A stretch of 64,000 nucleotides of DNA, from assembly GCF_000482545.1 (NCBI RefSeq), contig NZ_KI519454.1, forward strand, positions 682,001 to 746,000, given 5' to 3'. Under the pieces are notes generated by a model. That model was given only the letters and a program-made list of their open reading frames with translations. It was not told the DNA's origin and searched no databases. Position 1 is the stretch's first letter. Every line of letters starts with the position of its first letter. Shown piece by piece: positions 13,041 to 23,237 of the stretch. This stretch comes from Arthrobacter sp. 35W (GTDB lineage: Bacteria; Actinomycetota; Actinomycetes; Actinomycetales; Micrococcaceae). The position numbers were made by a program, and so were the translations under genes.

Positions 13041-15080
13041 ATGAGCTCGGAACTGGAAACCGGAATCGACGTTGCCGGGCATCCGGATGGCAAGAATAGC
13101 TCTGTTGCCTTGGAGGTCTGGGTCTGCGGCGCCGTCGAACTGCCCGGGCTCAGCCTGTCCGTCGAGAAGATCCGGTTGTCGACGTCGCTGGCCATGAGCA
13201 GCAAGGACGGGCGGCTTGGCCTGCGGCTGCAGCCTCCCGCTGCAGCGGGCCCGGACGGGGCCCGGGCGGAATTGAGCCTGCCCGGATTCACGGGCGGCGG
13301 CTACCTCAGCCGCCATGGCAGCGTGTGGAGCGGTGCTGTCGAGGCCCGGATGGGCCCGGTGGCCGTGAGCGGTTTTGCCATCCTGGACACGGACAAATTC
13401 TCCCTGCTGGTGCTCCTCGCGGCCGAATTCACCCCACCCATCCAGCTCTCCTTCGGCTTCACCCTGGTGGGCATTGGCGGCCTGGTGGGCATCAACCGGC
13501 GGCCGGATCCGCAGGCCCTCCAAGCGGCGCTGCGCTCGGGGGAGTTGTCGGCCCTGCTGTTCCCCCGCAATGCCGTCAGCGACGCCCCGCGGCTGCTTCC
13601 CGCCCTGGAGCAGGCATTCCCGGCCAAGGACGGCGGGTTTGTGGTGGGTCCGATGATGAAACTCGGGTGGGGGACCCCCACCCTGGCCGCGGCAACCATC
13701 GGCTTCCTCGTCAGCGACGAGGGCGTGGTCATCGTGGGACGGGTGGTCATCGCCCTGCCCTTCGAGGACGCCGCCCTGATCCGGCTCGAGGCGATGGTCC
13801 TGGGCACCATCGACGGCGAAGGCCTCACCGTGGGGGCATCGCTGGTGGATTCGGTGATCGCCGGGCTGCCGATCACCGGGGACATGATGCTCAAGACGCG
13901 GGGCGGCTCGAACCCGATGTTCGCCTTCTCGGCCGGTGGATTCCATCCGGCGTTCCAACCACCGGCCGGGATGTCCGGGCTGCGGCGCATCGGTACGGAG
14001 ATTTCTCCGGGGGCGATGCTCAGGGCCCGGCTGGGCGCCTACCTTGCCGTCACCACCAATTCGGTGCAGTTCGGCGCCGCAGCGGAGCTGGAGGCCAAGA
14101 TTGCCGGCTTTGGCATCAGCGGCGGTTTCGCCTTTGACGCCCTGGTCATTCTTGATCCCTTCGGGTTCCTGGCCGATTTCTCCGCCCACGTCAGCGTTGA
14201 CTGCGACGACTTTTCCATCGCCAGCATCACCCTGGCGGGCCACCTTTCCGGCCCGGCCCCCTGGCGCATCCGGGGGCATGCCAGCATTTCCATCCTCTTC
14301 CTGGACGTGGACGTCGACATCCCGGAGATCACCTGGGGGCCACGGTCCGCGCCGGAGCTTCCACCCGGCCGCGCGCCGTCGTCGGTCCTGGCGCAGGCCC
14401 TGGCCGAGCCCGCCAACTGGAGCACGGCGTCCCGTGCCGTGCCCCCGGTGGCACACCTGAACCCGCGCACCACAGCCGGTACGGCGGCGGTGCACCCGCT
14501 GTCCCAGCTGACCTTCACGCAGAACGCGGTGCCGATCAATCTGGAGCTGCAGCGGATGGATGGGCGGCCCTTGCCGCAGCCGCTGACGCTGCGGCTGGCC
14601 GGGGATCCGGCCGGGCCGGAACCGGCGTTCACCCGGGCGCCGTTCCCGCCGTCGCAGTTCCGTGAACTCGACGCCAACGCCAAGCTCTCCACCTCCGGCT
14701 ATGCCGACGCCGATGCGGGCATCACGGTGCCGTCCGGGGTGAGGCTGGGGCTGGCCACCACCGCCCGGGATCCGAACGTGCCCGAAACCAGCATCCTGGA
14801 TGCGGACAGCTTCCTCTCCCGGCTGCGCACCGTCCTCGACGACGGCGCTTTGGGCTCCCTGCCCGACCTTCGGCTGCCGCCGCGGCCGGTGTTTGTGACG
14901 GCTGTGGGCAACCCGGGGGATGTGGTAGCCACCGATCTGGATTCGCTGGCCGTTGGAGTCCTGGCCGGTGGAGTGTCCCTGGCAGCCGGTGTGCAGTCCA
15001 ACGCGTCGCTGCTGCACAGCCTCCTGGGCGGCGCCGCCGAGGGCCTGCAGGTCTCCAATGTGTGGGAGTTGGGATTCTGA
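13041..15080 (+). CDS. DUF6603-like large beta-rich protein (679 aa)
   Basis: The start at 13041 has GGGGGA 4 nt upstream; the frame is open further back inside the previous gene but without a ribosome binding site. Residues ~110-435 match what I remember of DUF6603: LVGIGGLVGINRRPD at about 143-157, LLFPRNAVSDAPRLLPAL, FVVGPMMKLGWGTP, AGGFHPAFQPP and a closing ITWG at about 431-434. Many repeated hydrophobic strands with Gly turns suggest a large beta structure. The C-terminal 240 residues are Pro/Ala rich with a conserved end. No signal peptide is seen. No activity is known for DUF6603. The stop overlaps the next start as TGATG, so the two are translationally coupled. The domain name is from memory and should be treated as probable. 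Confidence 0.75.
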   Translation: MSSELETGIDVAGHPDGKNSSVALEVWVCGAVELPGLSLSVEKIRLSTSLAMSSKDGRLGLRLQPPAAAGPDGARAELSLPGFTGGGYLSRHGSVWSGAVEARMGPVAVSGFAILDTDKFSLLVLLAAEFTPPIQLSFGFTLVGIGGLVGINRRPDPQALQAALRSGELSALLFPRNAVSDAPRLLPALEQAFPAKDGGFVVGPMMKLGWGTPTLAAATIGFLVSDEGVVIVGRVVIALPFEDAALIRLEAMVLGTIDGEGLTVGASLVDSVIAGLPITGDMMLKTRGGSNPMFAFSAGGFHPAFQPPAGMSGLRRIGTEISPGAMLRARLGAYLAVTTNSVQFGAAAELEAKIAGFGISGGFAFDALVILDPFGFLADFSAHVSVDCDDFSIASITLAGHLSGPAPWRIRGHASISILFLDVDVDIPEITWGPRSAPELPPGRAPSSVLAQALAEPANWSTASRAVPPVAHLNPRTTAGTAAVHPLSQLTFTQNAVPINLELQRMDGRPLPQPLTLRLAGDPAGPEPAFTRAPFPPSQFRELDANAKLSTSGYADADAGITVPSGVRLGLATTARDPNVPETSILDADSFLSRLRTVLDDGALGSLPDLRLPPRPVFVTAVGNPGDVVATDLDSLAVGVLAGGVSLAAGVQSNASLLHSLLGGAAEGLQVSNVWELGF

Positions 15081-18000
15081 TGGGACAACCGCTGCACTTT
15101 CTTCCGTTCTCCCGCCGGGGATTGGCCGCCGGCACCGCGGCTGCCGGCCCGGACGGCCGCCTGCACGTGCGCCAGACGCTCACCGTCACCACCGAGGCAT
15201 CCGGGACCGGCGCCGTGCCAGCCCCGGTCCCGGTCCTGTCGGCACCTCTGGCGGTCTTCGGGCCCGGGGACGTGGTGGGTGTCGATGCCTCCCAGATCGT
15301 CCGCCGCCACCCGGTCCACGGAGATGCCAACCTTGAGCCGAACTATCTGGCCGGCATCGAGTTTGCCCATCCCGACCTGCCGTGGATGTTCAGCCCCGAG
15401 CCGGACAACGAAGTCCGGGCGCAGCCGTGGCTGATGTTGGTAGTGCTGCCGGCGTCAACCGGGGGTGTGCCCGCGGTGGGCAGACAGCCCGGAAGCCCAT
15501 GCCCCGTGATCACCCTGGGGCAGGCGGACGACGTTCCGGACCCGGGGAATGCCTGGGCCTTTGCCCATGTGCAGGTTTTCGGCGCCGAGGATGCGGACAC
15601 GGCCCGGGACTGGGTGGCCTCGCTGGCCGGCTTCGAAACCACCGTCCGCTCCCGGCTGCTCTGCCCCACGCGGCTGGAGCCAGGCCGCTCCTACGTTGCG
15701 GCACTGGTGCCCACCTATGAGCTGGGCAGGCTCGCCGGGCTGGGCCTTACCCCAGGTGCCGCGCCGGTGGGGACCCGCACCTGGACCCCCGCCGCGGGGC
15801 TCGCCCTGCCGGTCTACGATTCATGGACGTTTCACACCGCTGCGGCGGGGGACTTCGAGACGCTGGCCAGAAAGCTGCGCCGCGCCCCAGCGGACGTGAT
15901 GGAGAAGCTGGGCGCACGGACGGTGGCGGTCGAGCCGCGGTCCGCGGCGCTGCCGGCCGTGGACGCCCTTGGAGCCGCCGTCCAAGGAGGAGTCTTTGCG
16001 GTGCCCACCGCCATTGCGCGGGTGGCCCACCTTGCCGGACCAGGGGAGCTGGCCCCGGATCTCCTCCCGGCGGCCGAGAGGCCGGCCGCACTGCACAATG
16101 TGCTCAAGTCCCTTTTGGACCAGGTGGGACAGGCCGACGACGCAGATCCCCTGGTGGGGCCGCCACTCTACGGCCAATGGCCGGCCAAGGTGCGCACGGT
16201 CGACGGCGAAGACCACGTGGCCGAGGTGGCGCTCGCCGACGTCGACGGCGCGCCGGGAAGCCGGCAGGGCTGGATCGAGCAGCTCAATGCGGATCCCGCC
16301 CAGCGGATCGCGGCGGGGCTGGGCGCACGGACGGTGCAGATCGACCAGGAGCCCCTGATGAAGGAGGCCTGGCTCCAGCTCGAGGACGTCGAAGCCGCCA
16401 ACCACCGCCTGCGCTGGTCGGCGCTGTTTGCCACCATGTCCACGGTGCTCCACGTCAAAATCGCGGGCCAGAACGATCAGGCGGCATTGCGCTTCCTGGC
16501 ACCCGCGGCCGGGCGGCTGCGCGACCTCCAAACGCCCGCCCAGACCTTCAAGGCAACCCTCGATGCCTCGGTGGTGGCGCCGGTGGTGCTCTCGCCCGCC
16601 TTCGTGCGGACCGCACGATTTGCCGTCCGCGACGCACAGCGTGCTCCACACGCCGAGGGCGTGCAGTTCTCCACCACCACCCTCGTCGGGTCCCTGGTCA
16701 GGGCCATGGAGGCTGGAGCGGCCGAGTTGAGACCGCCACGGTTTGGCGGCGTTCATTCCGTGGACCCGGGCATCCTGCGGGAGCTGGTCAACGATGCCGG
16801 GTTTGGCCCCCGGATCTCCGAGTCGCTGGGCGAATCGGCGGCCGGCTACCTGGAGCGCGCCTCCCAGATCCCCGCCCTGCTGGGCTCGCTGGCGTCGAAG
16901 GTGGTGGTTCAGGCACCGGAAATCCCTGCGCACGGCGAGGTGCCCCACCACCCCGTGCGCCGGCACCATGCCCCCGGTCTGGACGTCCACGGCGGCCTGT
17001 TGGAGCAGGATGGCCTGCATCCCTTTGAGGCAGCGCACACGCCGCATTCCCCCTTTGACGTGCATGAACTCGGACACGAGGTCCACGTGGATGCGGGGCA
17101 CGTGGATACCGGTCTGTTCGTCCCAGCGGAGCAAGAGAACATCCCGGTGGCCGGCCTGGAACTTGTCCGCATCAGTGACTTCACCCCGGACCAGATGGGG
17201 CTGGTCTTCAACCCGGACATTGTCACGGAAAAGCTGGATCTGGGGGCCGGCTTCGCACTCGAGGCCGTGACGCTGGCCCGGACGCTGGACATCACCGAGT
17301 CCCGGTCCAGCCAGGCCGCCGCCATGCTGGGGATCCAGACGGCGGCCCAGGACTCCCTCGGCGTCGCGCGTCTGGACCTGGGGGCCGTCTTTACCGAAGA
17401 CCCGCAGTCCAGCGCCCTCCTCACCGCGGCGCTGGGCGGTGTAGGGAACGATCTTGCGGACGTGGACGCCCGGGTGGCCCTGCCGGTGCTGAAGGCATTG
17501 GATCCGGACACCGCCGCAGGAATGCTTGCCGCGGTGGAGCCGATGGCCAGCTACACGCGGATGCTGGCCTACGCCGCAACCTTTGACCCAACACTGGTCC
17601 GCCGCCGCGCCGGCGACGCCTTCAGTCCGGCCATGGCCGCGCCGGTGTTCCCGACGCCCGCCGTGGAACGCCTGAAAAGGCTCGACGAGGGATGGATTCT
17701 GGGCGGCGTGGGCCTGTTGCCGGAAAATTCGGTGTCTGTGCTGCAGGTCAACTGGAAGTTCGTGGAATCGTTCCTGGCCGGCAGCAACCACGAGATGGCC
17801 CGGGAGCTGCTCTGGCGCCGCTATCCCACGGATCTGCGCGGGAGCTGTTTCCGCCAGTTCTGGGCCGGCGCCGGGGAGGACATTGCCTCGATGGACCGGT
17901 GGGCCGGCCCGCTGGGCACCCACGCAGCGGCGCAGCAGGGCGGCGCACCGGCCGGCCGCGGGGAGCTGATGGTGCTGGTGCTCAAGGGGGACCTCCTGCG

Positions 18001-18469
18001 CCGCTACCCCAACACCGTCATCAGCGCCGTCAGGGGGTTCCCCACGCCCCACAAGCCCGGTGATGCCTTCACCACCACGGAATCCAGACGGGAGCTGTTC
18101 CACGGGTTCCTCTCCCGCGACGTCAGCTACATTGGGCTGGACCTCTCCCCGGCGGACCTTGCCTTCAATGATCCGGCCGATGCCCGGCACAGCTGGTACA
18201 TCCAACTGCTGGAGCCACATAATGAACCGCGCTTTGGGCTGGATGAACAGCCCAGCGATGCCCCGGGAAGCAACAAGGAAAACCCGCTCGGCGGGTACGA
18301 GAACAGCGACGCCTGGTCGTGGCAGGGCCTGCCCGGTCCCGCCCCGGCACCCGGAACCCGACTGCACCTGGTGCCGGGCCAGGCCATGGCGGCAGACAGC
18401 GCGGCACTGGCGGCCAACCTTTTCCAGCGCCCGTTCCGGCTCCTCCTGCGGGCGACGGACTACATCTAG
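15080..18469 (+). CDS. Unknown giant soluble protein (1129 aa) with a His-rich segment
   Basis: I do not recognise a named family. The start at 15080 overlaps the DUF6603 stop (TGATG) and has GGGAG upstream. The N-terminal ~300 residues hold motifs that look strongly conserved: FLPFSRRGLAA (7-17), LEPNYLAGIEFAHPDLPW (about 86-103) and LLCPTRLEPGRSYVA. A His-rich stretch at about residues 617-678 has 13 His in some 62 residues with Asp and Glu, a plausible metal-binding or pH-sensing region. The C-terminal third includes many Trp and aromatic residues (DAWSWQGLPGP). No signal peptide and no membrane helix are visible. Its place between DUF6603 and the 1560-aa protein suggests subunits of one complex; function unknown. 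Confidence 0.75.
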   Translation: MGQPLHFLPFSRRGLAAGTAAAGPDGRLHVRQTLTVTTEASGTGAVPAPVPVLSAPLAVFGPGDVVGVDASQIVRRHPVHGDANLEPNYLAGIEFAHPDLPWMFSPEPDNEVRAQPWLMLVVLPASTGGVPAVGRQPGSPCPVITLGQADDVPDPGNAWAFAHVQVFGAEDADTARDWVASLAGFETTVRSRLLCPTRLEPGRSYVAALVPTYELGRLAGLGLTPGAAPVGTRTWTPAAGLALPVYDSWTFHTAAAGDFETLARKLRRAPADVMEKLGARTVAVEPRSAALPAVDALGAAVQGGVFAVPTAIARVAHLAGPGELAPDLLPAAERPAALHNVLKSLLDQVGQADDADPLVGPPLYGQWPAKVRTVDGEDHVAEVALADVDGAPGSRQGWIEQLNADPAQRIAAGLGARTVQIDQEPLMKEAWLQLEDVEAANHRLRWSALFATMSTVLHVKIAGQNDQAALRFLAPAAGRLRDLQTPAQTFKATLDASVVAPVVLSPAFVRTARFAVRDAQRAPHAEGVQFSTTTLVGSLVRAMEAGAAELRPPRFGGVHSVDPGILRELVNDAGFGPRISESLGESAAGYLERASQIPALLGSLASKVVVQAPEIPAHGEVPHHPVRRHHAPGLDVHGGLLEQDGLHPFEAAHTPHSPFDVHELGHEVHVDAGHVDTGLFVPAEQENIPVAGLELVRISDFTPDQMGLVFNPDIVTEKLDLGAGFALEAVTLARTLDITESRSSQAAAMLGIQTAAQDSLGVARLDLGAVFTEDPQSSALLTAALGGVGNDLADVDARVALPVLKALDPDTAAGMLAAVEPMASYTRMLAYAATFDPTLVRRRAGDAFSPAMAAPVFPTPAVERLKRLDEGWILGGVGLLPENSVSVLQVNWKFVESFLAGSNHEMARELLWRRYPTDLRGSCFRQFWAGAGEDIASMDRWAGPLGTHAAAQQGGAPAGRGELMVLVLKGDLLRRYPNTVISAVRGFPTPHKPGDAFTTTESRRELFHGFLSRDVSYIGLDLSPADLAFNDPADARHSWYIQLLEPHNEPRFGLDEQPSDAPGSNKENPLGGYENSDAWSWQGLPGPAPAPGTRLHLVPGQAMAADSAALAANLFQRPFRLLLRATDYI

Positions 18470-18554
18470 ACCCAGCTTGGCCACAGCACCACAGCACCAC
18501 CACAGGCTGCCGGGTGAATCGGCAGCAGATATGCACCAGGAAAGAGGGGACGCC

Positions 18555-21500
18555 ATGGAGCCGATGGAACCACCAGCCGGACTCTTCGCCGATCTGGCCG
18601 GCGATATCCCCATCGCCCTGCTGCCTCTGCGGCTGGAAACACGGTTCGGCACGCGCCCCGCAGCCACTGACGACGGGACGGCCACCGCTGTTGCCACCCT
18701 GCGCGTGCGCATCTACCCGGATGACATCTCCATCACCGGTACGGACGTTGGCACCAGCCCAGCCGAAGCGTCGGCGGCCCGGGCGTTCTGGGCCGCCCAA
18801 CAGCAGCTCGACGGCGAGGGCCAGGAGGCGTTTGACCACCGGCGCATGGGTGCCTGGGAGGTGTTGGTCCAGCATGTGGGGGCCCCGCGGGCCGTCCCGG
18901 CGGCGCTGGCCGTCCGGGACGGTGCACTGCCGCAGGAGGCCGGAGGCGCGGCGGAGCCCGCACCCCACGCCCGGCTGCTGCCGGACGCCTGGGTGCTGGT
19001 GGGCCAGGCTGGCGGGCGGACGGTGTTCACCCACTACCTCCAGCGTGCAGCCGGGGACCTGCAGACCGGACCCACGCGTTCGTCGCCGTCGTTCGACCCC
19101 AGCGATGCCCTGCTCATTGCCCCGGAGGACGGGCTGCGCTGGCTGAGCGATTTCGACGCCGCGCTGCGGATCGGCATGGCGGCGGAAATCGACCTTGAGA
19201 CGGCGGAGCAGGCAGCGTCCGGCGGCCATCCCGCCGTCGTCTTCGGCGGGCTGGATGCGCTGTACGTGCTGGGTGTGCTGGGTGGATCGGCCGAGGACAC
19301 GGCGGCGCAGCTCAGTGGACTGCTCAGCGCCCATGCCGGCGAATCGGCGGCGTCGTTCCTGCAGCAGGGCATGCCCACCAACGTCGTGGCCGGCGCCGGC
19401 GCCAAGCGCCCACCCGCCGCGGATCCCTACGCCGGATACCGGTGGCTCACCGAACCGGCCGCGGTCCCTGCGTACCTCTCGGACACTGCGAGCGCGCTGC
19501 AGGGCGGGGCAACGGACGGGGTGGTTCTTGAGACGGCGCTGGGCCTTGCCGACGGCGCCACCTCGGCCATGCCGGGATCAGGCGGGACGCAGCAGTGGCT
19601 GGCACGGAACATGGGCAGGGCGCTGTTCCCCGTCGCCTTCGGAGAGGCCATCGGCACCCTGTCGACACGGACGGATACGGGCGCCGAGGACAGCCCGGCC
19701 GCCCGGGCGGTGCGCCGCAGGCAGCAGGAGGCCATGATCTTCGCCCGCGAGCACATCAGTTCCTATGTGCGGGCCGGTGGCCCCATTACAGGGCTGCGGG
19801 TGGGCCGCAATCCCTATGGATTCCTGCCGGTCATGGCCCGCGAGGGCTGGGTGCCGCAGTACGGCGATGCGCCCATGACCGCCTCGCTGGTGGGGCTTCT
19901 TGATGCTGTGCGCTGGTACTTCGACAGGGCCGCCCGCACGGTGCCCCGCCTCAATGGCAGCGCCAGCCCGGACACGGTGCTGCACAACATCCTCAGCAGG
20001 GCCCCCGTGCCACACGAGGGCTCCTACCAGGTCCGGGACGTGGCGGGACTGCTCCTGAGCTACGTCAACACCGTCAACATCAATTTCGGCCCCAACAGTC
20101 CGGAACCGGATCTGCGGGCCCTCGTCGAAGCGGGCGGTGCACTGGACCGCGGGCTCGGACGCGCGGCCCTCCGCCGGCTGGTGGCCCTGAGCTTTGGCGA
20201 GACGCTCAAGCGGACCAATTTCGAGGACCTGTCACTCCACAATGCCAACACCATGCGCTCCTGGGTGGCCCATACCGACCCCCACCGGACCGGCTGGGAA
20301 TCGCCGTCGACCTATCTGTATGGCCTCTTGGAGCAGTCCCAGCTGCTGCATTGGGAGCTGCAGGTGCCGCACGACCGGCCCACGGACCTGCTCTACATCC
20401 TCGCCGAACGGTCCCTGGCCCTGGCCGGCGAACTGGATGGCGGGTGGCTGCTGGATGCCGTCAGCCCGGCACTGGTGCAGTCCATGGTCCAGGTTCCGCC
20501 GGAACTGGTGGGGTCGGCCCTTCGCATCGAAGAGCCGTGGACCCTGGCCCGCACCCTGCCGGTCTCCCAGCTGGCCACCGAGGCCGTCCAGTTCCCGGAG
20601 CATCTGATGGACCGGACCGCCACGGAGCTGGCCTTCACTGCCACGGACAGCCTTGAGGGGTACCTGCAGGAGCTGGCACCGGACCTGGGTGCGTTTGGCA
20701 CCATCAACACCCTGGCCGGCACCCGGGATGCCGTGCGGGTGCTGGCTGATGCCGGGAGGAGCGGCCTCGACGACGACGGCTACACCCGTCTGGTGTCCGA
20801 GACCCTGTCCTGCGCCGGCACACGGCTGGACGCCTGGGCCACCTCGTTGGCCACCGCCAGGCTGGACGGCTTGCGGACGAACAGGCGCTTGGGGATCCAT
20901 GTGGGGGCCTGGGGTGTGCTGGTGGACGTCCGTCCGCAGAGCGCACCGGAGGCGGCGGACGGCGGACCCCAGCGGTGGCGCGAGCACCTGGCGGACCACG
21001 GGCTGACCCAGGCACCGGAACTGCGCCACCCGCGCGACTACGTGGGCTATGTCCACGCGCCCTCCCTGTCCCAGGCCGTCACGGCGGGCATCCTGCGTGC
21101 CGGCGAACTGGCGCACAAGGGGGATGGAAGCTCCGTGGCGTCCATCGATCTGACCTCCCACCGGGTGCGCACGGCGCTGGACGTCCTGGCCGCCATGTCC
21201 CATGGGCAGCCGCTGGGCGCGCTGCTGGGCTACCGGCTCGAACGATCCCTGCACCACAGCGGCCGCCACACCCTCGTTGCGACATTGCGCGAGCGGTTCC
21301 CCCAGCGCCGTGCCGACGGGCCCGCCGGAGACCCGGAGGCGGGGGACGACGGCGTGGTCCCGGCCGAGGTGGTGGACGGCCTGCAGGTGTGGAACGCCAG
21401 GGCGGAGCTGCTGGCATCCCCCGGCGGGGCGGACCTGGCCCCATTCCTGGCGGAGCTGGACGCGACGGTCGAGGCCGTTGCTGACGTGATGGTGGCCGAC

Positions 21501-23237
21501 GGCGTACACCAGATCGCCACGGGCCGCACCGAGAGTGCGGGGGCCACGTTCACGGCCATCGCCGAGGGCCGCATTCCGCCCCAGGTGAGCGTGGCCGCCG
21601 AGCCCCGCAGCGGCATCACCATCACCCACAGGCTGATGGTGGCGCTGGAATCGGCGCCGGGCGATGCCGGCGGCAGCGATGCCCAGGGCTGGAAAGCCTC
21701 AGCTCCGCGGGCGCTGCTGGCACCGGCCGCGGAGCGGTGGGCCCAGTCCATCCTGGGGGCGGCAACATCCCACACCGTCGAGCTGCCTGCGCCGGCGGGA
21801 GGCGCGCCGCAGCCCGTTTCCCTGGATGCCCTGGCCCTGTGCGCCCTGGACGTGGTGGCCGAATCGGTGGTGCTGCCCGGAGGATCCCCAGCGCTTGCGG
21901 CCCGGTGCACCGCCCCCGCGGACTTGCTTGAGCTGGCCCGGGCTGCGGCGGAGGTGCTCTCCGCCAGCCGTCCCGCCGAGCCGGGCGATGTGTGGTGGCC
22001 GCCGGAGACGGACCAGGGGGCCGACGTCGGCGTAGTGCCGGCACCGCCGTCGCCGGATCCGGCAGCGCTCGCCACCATCGCCGGGCCCATTGCCGCCCAG
22101 CTGCGCCGCCTCAAGGGAGCCGCCGACGCGATCCATGACGCCGTCGGTGGACCGGGCGGACTGGCCCCAGGTGCAGTGCCCCCGGAAGCGGCGGGCCGGA
22201 CGGTGGATGCGGCCCTGCTGGGCCCTCTGGCGGAGCTGGGCATCGTTGGCACCACCGCGGCGCCGGCAGCCGCCGCTCCGCCCGCCGGCGCTCCGCCTGG
22301 GGAGGTCGGGGCAGCGGAGGCCATCGCTGCCGCCAGCGCCGCCGAAACCCTGCTGGCGGATGCCTTCCGGCTGATCCAGCAGGGCCAGCCCACCACTGCC
22401 ACCGCCACCGTCCAGGATTTCACCGCCGTGTCCACCGTCAACGAGGAGACCTGGGAAGCGGCGCTGGAGAACGTGTCCCTGTCCACGACGGCCCTGGCCA
22501 CCCTCGCCAGGCTCACCCGCCGGCTGGGCGGCGACGTCGTCGTGCCCACCCTGCCGCTGGCACTGGCCGGACCCGCCGTGGGCGGCGTGGCCGCCGGCGA
22601 CCTCCAGCGCTGGCTGGCGCGGATGGCCAGGATCCGGCCGGCCATGGCCCGTTTCGATGACTTGTGCCTGTTCCGCGAAGCCTCCGGCAGGACGCCGCCG
22701 GATGTGGCGGCCTTCCACCTGCCGCCCACACCAGGCCTGGCCTGGCTCGGTGGACCGCTGGCGGAGAAGGGGGAAGGTGGGAATCCGCTGCGGCGCTGGA
22801 TCCGCCCCGGGCAACCGCACACGCACCTCGTGCTGGCCGGCGCCGCGGGAGCTCCCCAGGAGCCCCGCCATCTGCTGGTGCTCGACGAGCTGGCCGAAGT
22901 CCTGCCCGCACCCACGGCGGCCACCGGACTCGCCGTCCACTACAACGCCCCCAACGCCCGCGCCCCGCAAAGCGTACTGCTGGCCGTCCACCCCAACCCC
23001 GAGGCCGGATGGGATTGGCCATTGCTGCTGCGCACCCTGGCGGACACCATGGACCTGGTGCGGCTGCGCGGGGTGGACCTGGACGATCTGGTGCCCACAG
23101 GCATCACCGAATTCCTCCCCCTGTCGTACGTCCACGACGGCGGAGACGGCCTGGTGCCGCTGGACAAGCTGACGGAGGACAGCCTGTGGCTGCTGCACCA
23201 ATTGATGGCAAACCGGATGATTGAGGGGCCCTGGTGA
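18555..23237 (+). CDS. Unknown giant soluble protein (1560 aa)
   Basis: The longest gene in the window. The chosen ATG has AGAGGGGA 4 nt upstream and lies 85 bp after the preceding stop; the frame is open back into that gene but the upstream part reads as a shadow. No named family is recognised. The N-terminus has PIALLPLRLETRFG (about residues 18-31) and LRVRIYPDDISITGTDVG (about 49-66), motifs that look conserved and end in an acidic YPDD. Further blocks are GLRVGRNPYGFLPV and WRLGRxA-like aromatic stretches. An Ala/Pro-rich linker (AAPAAAAPPAGAPPG) precedes the C-terminal ~330 residues. No signal peptide or membrane helix. The GTGA overlap with the next gene indicates coupled synthesis. 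Function unknown. Confidence 0.75.
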   Translation: MEPMEPPAGLFADLAGDIPIALLPLRLETRFGTRPAATDDGTATAVATLRVRIYPDDISITGTDVGTSPAEASAARAFWAAQQQLDGEGQEAFDHRRMGAWEVLVQHVGAPRAVPAALAVRDGALPQEAGGAAEPAPHARLLPDAWVLVGQAGGRTVFTHYLQRAAGDLQTGPTRSSPSFDPSDALLIAPEDGLRWLSDFDAALRIGMAAEIDLETAEQAASGGHPAVVFGGLDALYVLGVLGGSAEDTAAQLSGLLSAHAGESAASFLQQGMPTNVVAGAGAKRPPAADPYAGYRWLTEPAAVPAYLSDTASALQGGATDGVVLETALGLADGATSAMPGSGGTQQWLARNMGRALFPVAFGEAIGTLSTRTDTGAEDSPAARAVRRRQQEAMIFAREHISSYVRAGGPITGLRVGRNPYGFLPVMAREGWVPQYGDAPMTASLVGLLDAVRWYFDRAARTVPRLNGSASPDTVLHNILSRAPVPHEGSYQVRDVAGLLLSYVNTVNINFGPNSPEPDLRALVEAGGALDRGLGRAALRRLVALSFGETLKRTNFEDLSLHNANTMRSWVAHTDPHRTGWESPSTYLYGLLEQSQLLHWELQVPHDRPTDLLYILAERSLALAGELDGGWLLDAVSPALVQSMVQVPPELVGSALRIEEPWTLARTLPVSQLATEAVQFPEHLMDRTATELAFTATDSLEGYLQELAPDLGAFGTINTLAGTRDAVRVLADAGRSGLDDDGYTRLVSETLSCAGTRLDAWATSLATARLDGLRTNRRLGIHVGAWGVLVDVRPQSAPEAADGGPQRWREHLADHGLTQAPELRHPRDYVGYVHAPSLSQAVTAGILRAGELAHKGDGSSVASIDLTSHRVRTALDVLAAMSHGQPLGALLGYRLERSLHHSGRHTLVATLRERFPQRRADGPAGDPEAGDDGVVPAEVVDGLQVWNARAELLASPGGADLAPFLAELDATVEAVADVMVADGVHQIATGRTESAGATFTAIAEGRIPPQVSVAAEPRSGITITHRLMVALESAPGDAGGSDAQGWKASAPRALLAPAAERWAQSILGAATSHTVELPAPAGGAPQPVSLDALALCALDVVAESVVLPGGSPALAARCTAPADLLELARAAAEVLSASRPAEPGDVWWPPETDQGADVGVVPAPPSPDPAALATIAGPIAAQLRRLKGAADAIHDAVGGPGGLAPGAVPPEAAGRTVDAALLGPLAELGIVGTTAAPAAAAPPAGAPPGEVGAAEAIAAASAAETLLADAFRLIQQGQPTTATATVQDFTAVSTVNEETWEAALENVSLSTTALATLARLTRRLGGDVVVPTLPLALAGPAVGGVAAGDLQRWLARMARIRPAMARFDDLCLFREASGRTPPDVAAFHLPPTPGLAWLGGPLAEKGEGGNPLRRWIRPGQPHTHLVLAGAAGAPQEPRHLLVLDELAEVLPAPTAATGLAVHYNAPNARAPQSVLLAVHPNPEAGWDWPLLLRTLADTMDLVRLRGVDLDDLVPTGITEFLPLSYVHDGGDGLVPLDKLTEDSLWLLHQLMANRMIEGPW

